Below, in pieces: positions 60,674-64,000 of a DNA stretch of 64,000 nucleotides (the stretch's first letter is position 1; each line of letters starts with the position of its first letter). The position numbers and the translations under genes are program-made. Source of the stretch: Cognatilysobacter claricitrinus (GTDB taxonomy: Bacteria > Pseudomonadota > Gammaproteobacteria > Xanthomonadales > Xanthomonadaceae); assembly GCF_045866565.1 (NCBI RefSeq), contig NZ_BAAFZV010000001.1, positions 372,001 through 436,000 of the forward strand, written 5' to 3'. The notes under the pieces were generated by a model. It did not search any database. It saw only the letters and a list, made by a program, of their open reading frames with translations, and was not told where the DNA came from.

Positions 60674-61165
60674 ATGTCGACCGTGCACCACCTGAAAGGC
60701 GCGGAAGCGCTATCGCTGACCAAGGCCGCCGACCACCTGATCGAGGAGTGCCGCATGGTGCTGCCCGGCGTGCAGGCGCTGTTCGGCTTCCAGCTCATCG
60801 CGGTGTTCAGCGACCGCTTCGACACCGACCTGAGCCGGACCGAGAAGCTGATGCACCTCGGCTCGATCGCGCTGGTCGTCGTCGCCATCGCATTGATCAT
60901 GACGCCCGCCGCCTACCATCGACTGACCGCACCCGACCGCATCAGCGCGCACTTCCTGCGCCTGTCGACGCGGCTGCTGATGGCGGGCATGCCGTTGCTG
61001 ATGCTCGCGCTGGTGCTCGACGCCTACCTCGTCGGCCGGCTGATCGACGGCCCGCGGATCAGCCTCGCCATCGCGACCACGCTGTTCGCCGTGTTCGTGG
61101 CGCTGTGGTTCGTGTTGCCGATCGTCAGCCGGCTGCTGCGACTGGATGCGACGGCGCCGCCGTGA
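60674..61165 (+). CDS. DUF6328-family membrane protein
   Basis: A 163-residue protein with four hydrophobic segments after a polar N-terminus. LIEECRMVLPGVQALFGFQLIAVFSDRF is the characteristic beginning of the DUF6328 family, found in many bacteria without assigned function. The ATG follows CGGAGGG. It is divergent from ubiE; no operon partner. Confidence 0.85.
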   Translation: MSTVHHLKGAEALSLTKAADHLIEECRMVLPGVQALFGFQLIAVFSDRFDTDLSRTEKLMHLGSIALVVVAIALIMTPAAYHRLTAPDRISAHFLRLSTRLLMAGMPLLMLALVLDAYLVGRLIDGPRISLAIATTLFAVFVALWFVLPIVSRLLRLDATAPP

Positions 61166-61219
61166 GCACATCGGCGCGCTAACCTCGGCGCGACGCCCCC
61201 GCGCTCGGCGGAGCCCGCG

Positions 61220-61912
61220 ATGCATTCGACGCCCGATCACGAAACGCGGCACGCCGCCGGCTCCGGGCTGGCCGTGCATCGCCACGCCGGCGCCTACGCC
61301 GCCCTGGTGCGCGAGGGCGATCATGTCGAGGTTGGCCTGGAGGGTCCGCGACGCTGCGAGCCCGGGCTGATCGTCGTCCATCCCGCGTTGCAGGCGCACG
61401 GCAACCGCTTCGGCCGCCATGGCGCGCGCGTACTCAATGCGCCGGTGCCCGACGACGTCGCGAGCGGCGTGTTCCGCGTGGCGTCGCTCGCGGAGGCCTG
61501 CGAAACGTTCCTGCGCGCGCCGCACCGCGTGACCGCCCTGCTCACGACATGCACGGCGGTCGATGCGCGTGTCGACCTGCCGGACTGGCAATGCGCATTG
61601 GTCGCGCGCCTCAGCGACGACGCCGCGTCGATCGGCGAGATCACGACCGAACTCGACATCACGCCCGCGCATGCCAGCCGTGCGATCGCCGCGGCGTACG
61701 GACTGTCGCCGCAACGCCTGCGGCGCGAGATCCGCTGGCAGCGCGCGCTGAGGCTGTTGCGCGGCGAAATGGCGCTGGCGCAGGTGGCGATCGATGCGGG
61801 CTTCGCCGACCAGCCGCATTTCAACCGTGTGTGCCGGCAGGAAACCGGCCTGGCGCCCGCCGCGCTGCGCCGCCACCTCAACTGCGTTCAAGACCACGCC
61901 GCGACCGTTTGA
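61220..61912 (+). CDS. AraC-family transcriptional regulator
   Basis: The 230-residue regulator has a short N-terminal cupin-like sensory part (HRHAGAYAALVREGDHVEV, then CEPGLIVVHPALQAHGNRF) and a C-terminal double helix-turn-helix from about residue 125 (SIGEITTELDITPAHASRAIAAAYG, and MALAQVAIDAGFADQPHFNRVCRQETG), the AraC/XylS signature. The effector and targets are unknown; the gene precedes the exported HEXXH protein gene by 33 bases and might control it. Confidence 0.9.
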   Translation: MHSTPDHETRHAAGSGLAVHRHAGAYAALVREGDHVEVGLEGPRRCEPGLIVVHPALQAHGNRFGRHGARVLNAPVPDDVASGVFRVASLAEACETFLRAPHRVTALLTTCTAVDARVDLPDWQCALVARLSDDAASIGEITTELDITPAHASRAIAAAYGLSPQRLRREIRWQRALRLLRGEMALAQVAIDAGFADQPHFNRVCRQETGLAPAALRRHLNCVQDHAATV

Positions 61913-61945
61913 TCGAATGGTGCATCGCCGCTGCGTGACGCCACC

Positions 61946-63010
61946 ATGCCCCGCCCCGCCCCCCTGCTGACCGCCCTGCTCCTGCTCGTCGCCCCGCTGC
62001 ACGCGGCCGAACCGTCCGCCACGCAGGCGGCGATCGACGCGTCCACCACCGCCATGCTCGACGGCGACGCGCCGCGCGCACTCGCCGCGCTTGCCGCCGT
62101 ACCGGATGCGCAATGGAGCGGCAAGGACGCGGACTATCGCCACTGCCTGCAGCAGCGCTTCGACACGACGCCGCCGCAGGCATCGACGTCGATCAGCGAT
62201 CCGCTCGCACGCGACGTGCTCGCCATCTACCAGCGCTACTGGTGGTCCGCGCTGCGCGAACCCGCCAAGCGCACGGATGCCGACGCGGTATTGCTCGCCG
62301 ACCTGCGCAAGCGCATCGGCACCGACGCGGCCAAGGCCACCACGCTCGACGATCTCGACCCCATCGTCGAGCGCGATCTTGCCGCGCGCGGGTGGCACGT
62401 GTTGCAGGGCGTGACGCCGCCACTGCGCGAGCTGATGCTGTGGCAGCGCCAGCAGACGCGACAGTTTGTGGTGCCGCTGCCCGACGGCGCGCAACCGGTC
62501 GACGTCGATCTTCTCGACGGCTTTGCGAGTTACGGCTGGTCATCGTTCGCGCGCTGCGATCGCGGCTCCAACGGCGGTTGGACGACCGACACCCGGCTGT
62601 TCGCGGTGCTGCCGCTGTACGACGGCGGCGTCGATGGCGAAGACTTCCGCGTGGTCTTCCTCGCGCATGAAGCGCAGCATTTCGCCGACAAGCACCGCTT
62701 TCCGGGGCTTGCGAACTGGGAACTCGAATACCGCGCCAAGCTCGTCGAGCTCGCCATGGCCGACCGCGTGCGCGAGCGTCGCCTGCACTACTTCATGAGC
62801 TCGCAGGGCGACGACCCGAGCGTGCCGCACAACTATGCGAATCGTCGCGTCATCGAAGACGTGCGGGCGAAACTTGGCGCATCGCCCGATACGGTTTCAG
62901 TCACCGCGCTGCAGGCCGCCGCGCGCGACGTGCTACAAGCCGACACGCAACGCCGCCTCGCGGCAATGCATGCAACGCCCGCCGCGCCGAGTACGGGTCA
63001 GAGGATGTAA
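61946..63010 (+). CDS. exported protein with HEXXH zinc-protease-like motif
   Basis: The 354-residue protein has signal peptide LLTALLLLVAPLHAA (about residue 20) and a mostly helical first half. The motif HEAQH at 241-245 (VVFLAHEAQHFADKH) matches HEXXH, and Glu259, Glu261 or Glu268 (WELEYRAKLVELA) could be the third ligand as in gluzincins. Family not recognised; peptidase activity is inferred from the motif. The last 13 bases overlap the convergent hslU gene. Confidence 0.6.
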   Translation: MPRPAPLLTALLLLVAPLHAAEPSATQAAIDASTTAMLDGDAPRALAALAAVPDAQWSGKDADYRHCLQQRFDTTPPQASTSISDPLARDVLAIYQRYWWSALREPAKRTDADAVLLADLRKRIGTDAAKATTLDDLDPIVERDLAARGWHVLQGVTPPLRELMLWQRQQTRQFVVPLPDGAQPVDVDLLDGFASYGWSSFARCDRGSNGGWTTDTRLFAVLPLYDGGVDGEDFRVVFLAHEAQHFADKHRFPGLANWELEYRAKLVELAMADRVRERRLHYFMSSQGDDPSVPHNYANRRVIEDVRAKLGASPDTVSVTALQAAARDVLQADTQRRLAAMHATPAAPSTGQRM

Positions 63011-64000
63011 CGCGAAAGATCCGGATCCTTCACCAGCTCGCCGAGGTGCGCGTCGACATAGGCCGCGTCGATCGTAAGCGAGTCACCGCCCCGGTCCGGC
63101 GCTTCGTAGCTCAGCGTGTCGAGCAGGCGCTCCAGCACCGTGTGCAGGCGGCGCGCGCCGATGTTTTCCTGGCGTTCGTTCACCAGCGCCGCGAGTTCGG
63201 CGAGGCGCTCCACAGCGTCCGGCGCGAATGCGAGTTCGACGCCTTCCGTGCGCATCAACTCCACGTACTGCGTGGTGAGCGACGCGCGCGGCTCGGTCAG
63301 GATCTTGACGAAGTCGTCCTTGGAGAGCGACGACAGCTCGACTCGGATCGGGAACCGGCCCTGCAATTCGGGTATGAGATCGCTGGGCTTGGCAAGGTGG
63401 AACGCGCCCGACGCGATGAACAGGATGTGGTCGGTCTTCACCGATCCGTATTTCGTCGCCACCGTGGAGCCCTCGACCAGCGGCAGCAGGTCGCGTTGCA
63501 CGCCTTCGCGTGACACGTCGCCGCCGGTCGCGCCGCTTTCGCCGCGCTTGGCGATCTTGTCGATCTCGTCGATGAAGACGATGCCGTGCTGCTCGCAGGC
63601 TTCGATCGCCGCGTCGCGCACGTCCTCCTCGTCGACGAGCTTCGCCGCTTCCTCCTCGACCAGCTGCGAACGCGCGGCCGCGATCGCAAGGCTGCGACGA
63701 TGCGTCTTCGCACCGGCCACCTGCGAGAACATCTGCCGAAGCTGCTGGCCCATCTCCTCCATGCCCGGCGGCGCCATGATGTCGACGCCGACGTTCACCG
63801 CTGTCTCGATCTCGATCTCGCGCTCGTCCAGCGCGCCCGTGCGCAACTGCTTGCGCAGCTTGCTGCGCGTGGCGTCGTACTTCTTCTGCTCGTCCGCGTC
63901 GTCCTGGTGCGCCTGCGTGTCCTCGAAGCCGAACACGGGCCCCTTCTCGCGACGCGGCAACAACGCATCGAGGATGCGTTCCTCCGCGCGCTCCTCGGCC
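62998..64000 (-). CDS. hslU: ATPase subunit HslU of the HslVU protease (5' end outside window)
   Basis: The visible 333 residues are the C-terminal three quarters of the AAA+ unfoldase. They begin in AEERAEERILDALLP in the intermediate domain, then the Walker B region HGIVFIDEIDKIAKRG, sensor and arginine-finger segment ELQGRFPIRVELSSL, and the family C-terminus LSRYIL, which inserts into HslV. The start is upstream of the window. HslU feeds unfolded substrates such as misfolded or regulatory proteins into HslV peptidase rings; hslV is usually upstream. The 3' end overlaps the opposite gene by 13 bases. Confidence 0.97.
   Translation of the reverse strand, partial: AEERAEERILDALLPRREKGPVFGFEDTQAHQDDADEQKKYDATRSKLRKQLRTGALDEREIEIETAVNVGVDIMAPPGMEEMGQQLRQMFSQVAGAKTHRRSLAIAAARSQLVEEEAAKLVDEEDVRDAAIEACEQHGIVFIDEIDKIAKRGESGATGGDVSREGVQRDLLPLVEGSTVATKYGSVKTDHILFIASGAFHLAKPSDLIPELQGRFPIRVELSSLSKDDFVKILTEPRASLTTQYVELMRTEGVELAFAPDAVERLAELAALVNERQENIGARRLHTVLERLLDTLSYEAPDRGGDSLTIDAAYVDAHLGELVKDPDLSRYIL

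Overview
This is one contiguous, uniformly GC-rich chromosomal stretch from a gammaproteobacterium, most likely a Xanthomonadaceae member close to Lysobacter, Luteimonas or Xanthomonas. The inference rests on gene content: a plant/xanthomonad-type glutamate-cysteine ligase, a tryptophan dioxygenase whose haem-pocket numbering matches the Xanthomonas enzyme, two large TonB-dependent receptors, a branched-chain 2-oxoacid dehydrogenase operon (typical of iso-fatty-acid makers), an ExeM-type secreted nuclease and the mreBCD-mrdA-rodA cell-shape cluster. I see no rRNA, tRNA, insertion sequence, prophage, integrase or CRISPR array. About 57 protein genes are packed tightly, many with ATGA, GTGA or TGATG stop/start overlaps. 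The first gene (EamA transporter) and the last (hslU) are cut by the window edges.

Layout. 1-4.8 kb: a DMT exporter, then minus-strand genes for an NAD(P)-binding epimerase-like protein coupled to nhaA, a Ca2+/Na+ exchanger and a lipoprotein. 4.8-10.5 kb: aromatic amino-acid catabolism, with homogentisate dioxygenase (hmgA), 4-hydroxyphenylpyruvate dioxygenase (hpd), a divergent MarR regulator with a perfect 18-bp palindrome in the hpd promoter, a POT peptide transporter and tryptophan 2,3-dioxygenase. 10.7-14.3 kb: a multidomain secreted nuclease. 14.4-19 kb: a 2-oxoacid dehydrogenase operon (E1alpha, a secreted thioredoxin-like protein, E1beta, a cupin, E2). 19-26 kb: VOC protein, membrane-anchored protein, TPR protein, gshA, and a peptide-ABC importer fragment split by a VIT-family gene. 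26-31.4 kb: engB, cytochrome c4, three consecutive DsbA-like proteins, an EEP hydrolase and YjdM. 31.4-38.7 kb: MmcB-like nuclease, a three-gene signalling module and a TonB receptor. 39-45.4 kb: lytic transglycosylase, PH-domain protein, cca and a second TonB receptor. 45.5-51.4 kb: rodA, mrdA, mreD, mreC, mreB, transcribed leftwards in the order mreB to rodA. 51.7-64 kb: PfkB-family sugar/nucleoside kinase, several small exported proteins, a TlpA-like protein coupled to a 55-residue cysteine-rich peptide, an M1 aminopeptidase, a DUF5916 outer-membrane protein, ubiE, a DUF6328 protein, an AraC regulator, a putative HEXXH hydrolase and hslU.

How they fit together. Peptides and amino acids run through the window: peptide uptake (POT, ABC), peptide hydrolysis (M1 peptidase), and aromatic and branched-chain amino-acid breakdown. 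A second theme is the cell envelope: wall elongation (Mre/PBP2/RodA), wall turnover (Slt), oxidative folding (DsbA series, TlpA-like protein) and outer-membrane receptors. The least conventional items are the coupled TlpA-like/Cys-rich-peptide pair, the thioredoxin-like exported protein placed inside the E1 genes, and the E2 subunit whose HxxxDG catalytic motif carries Thr in place of Asp.
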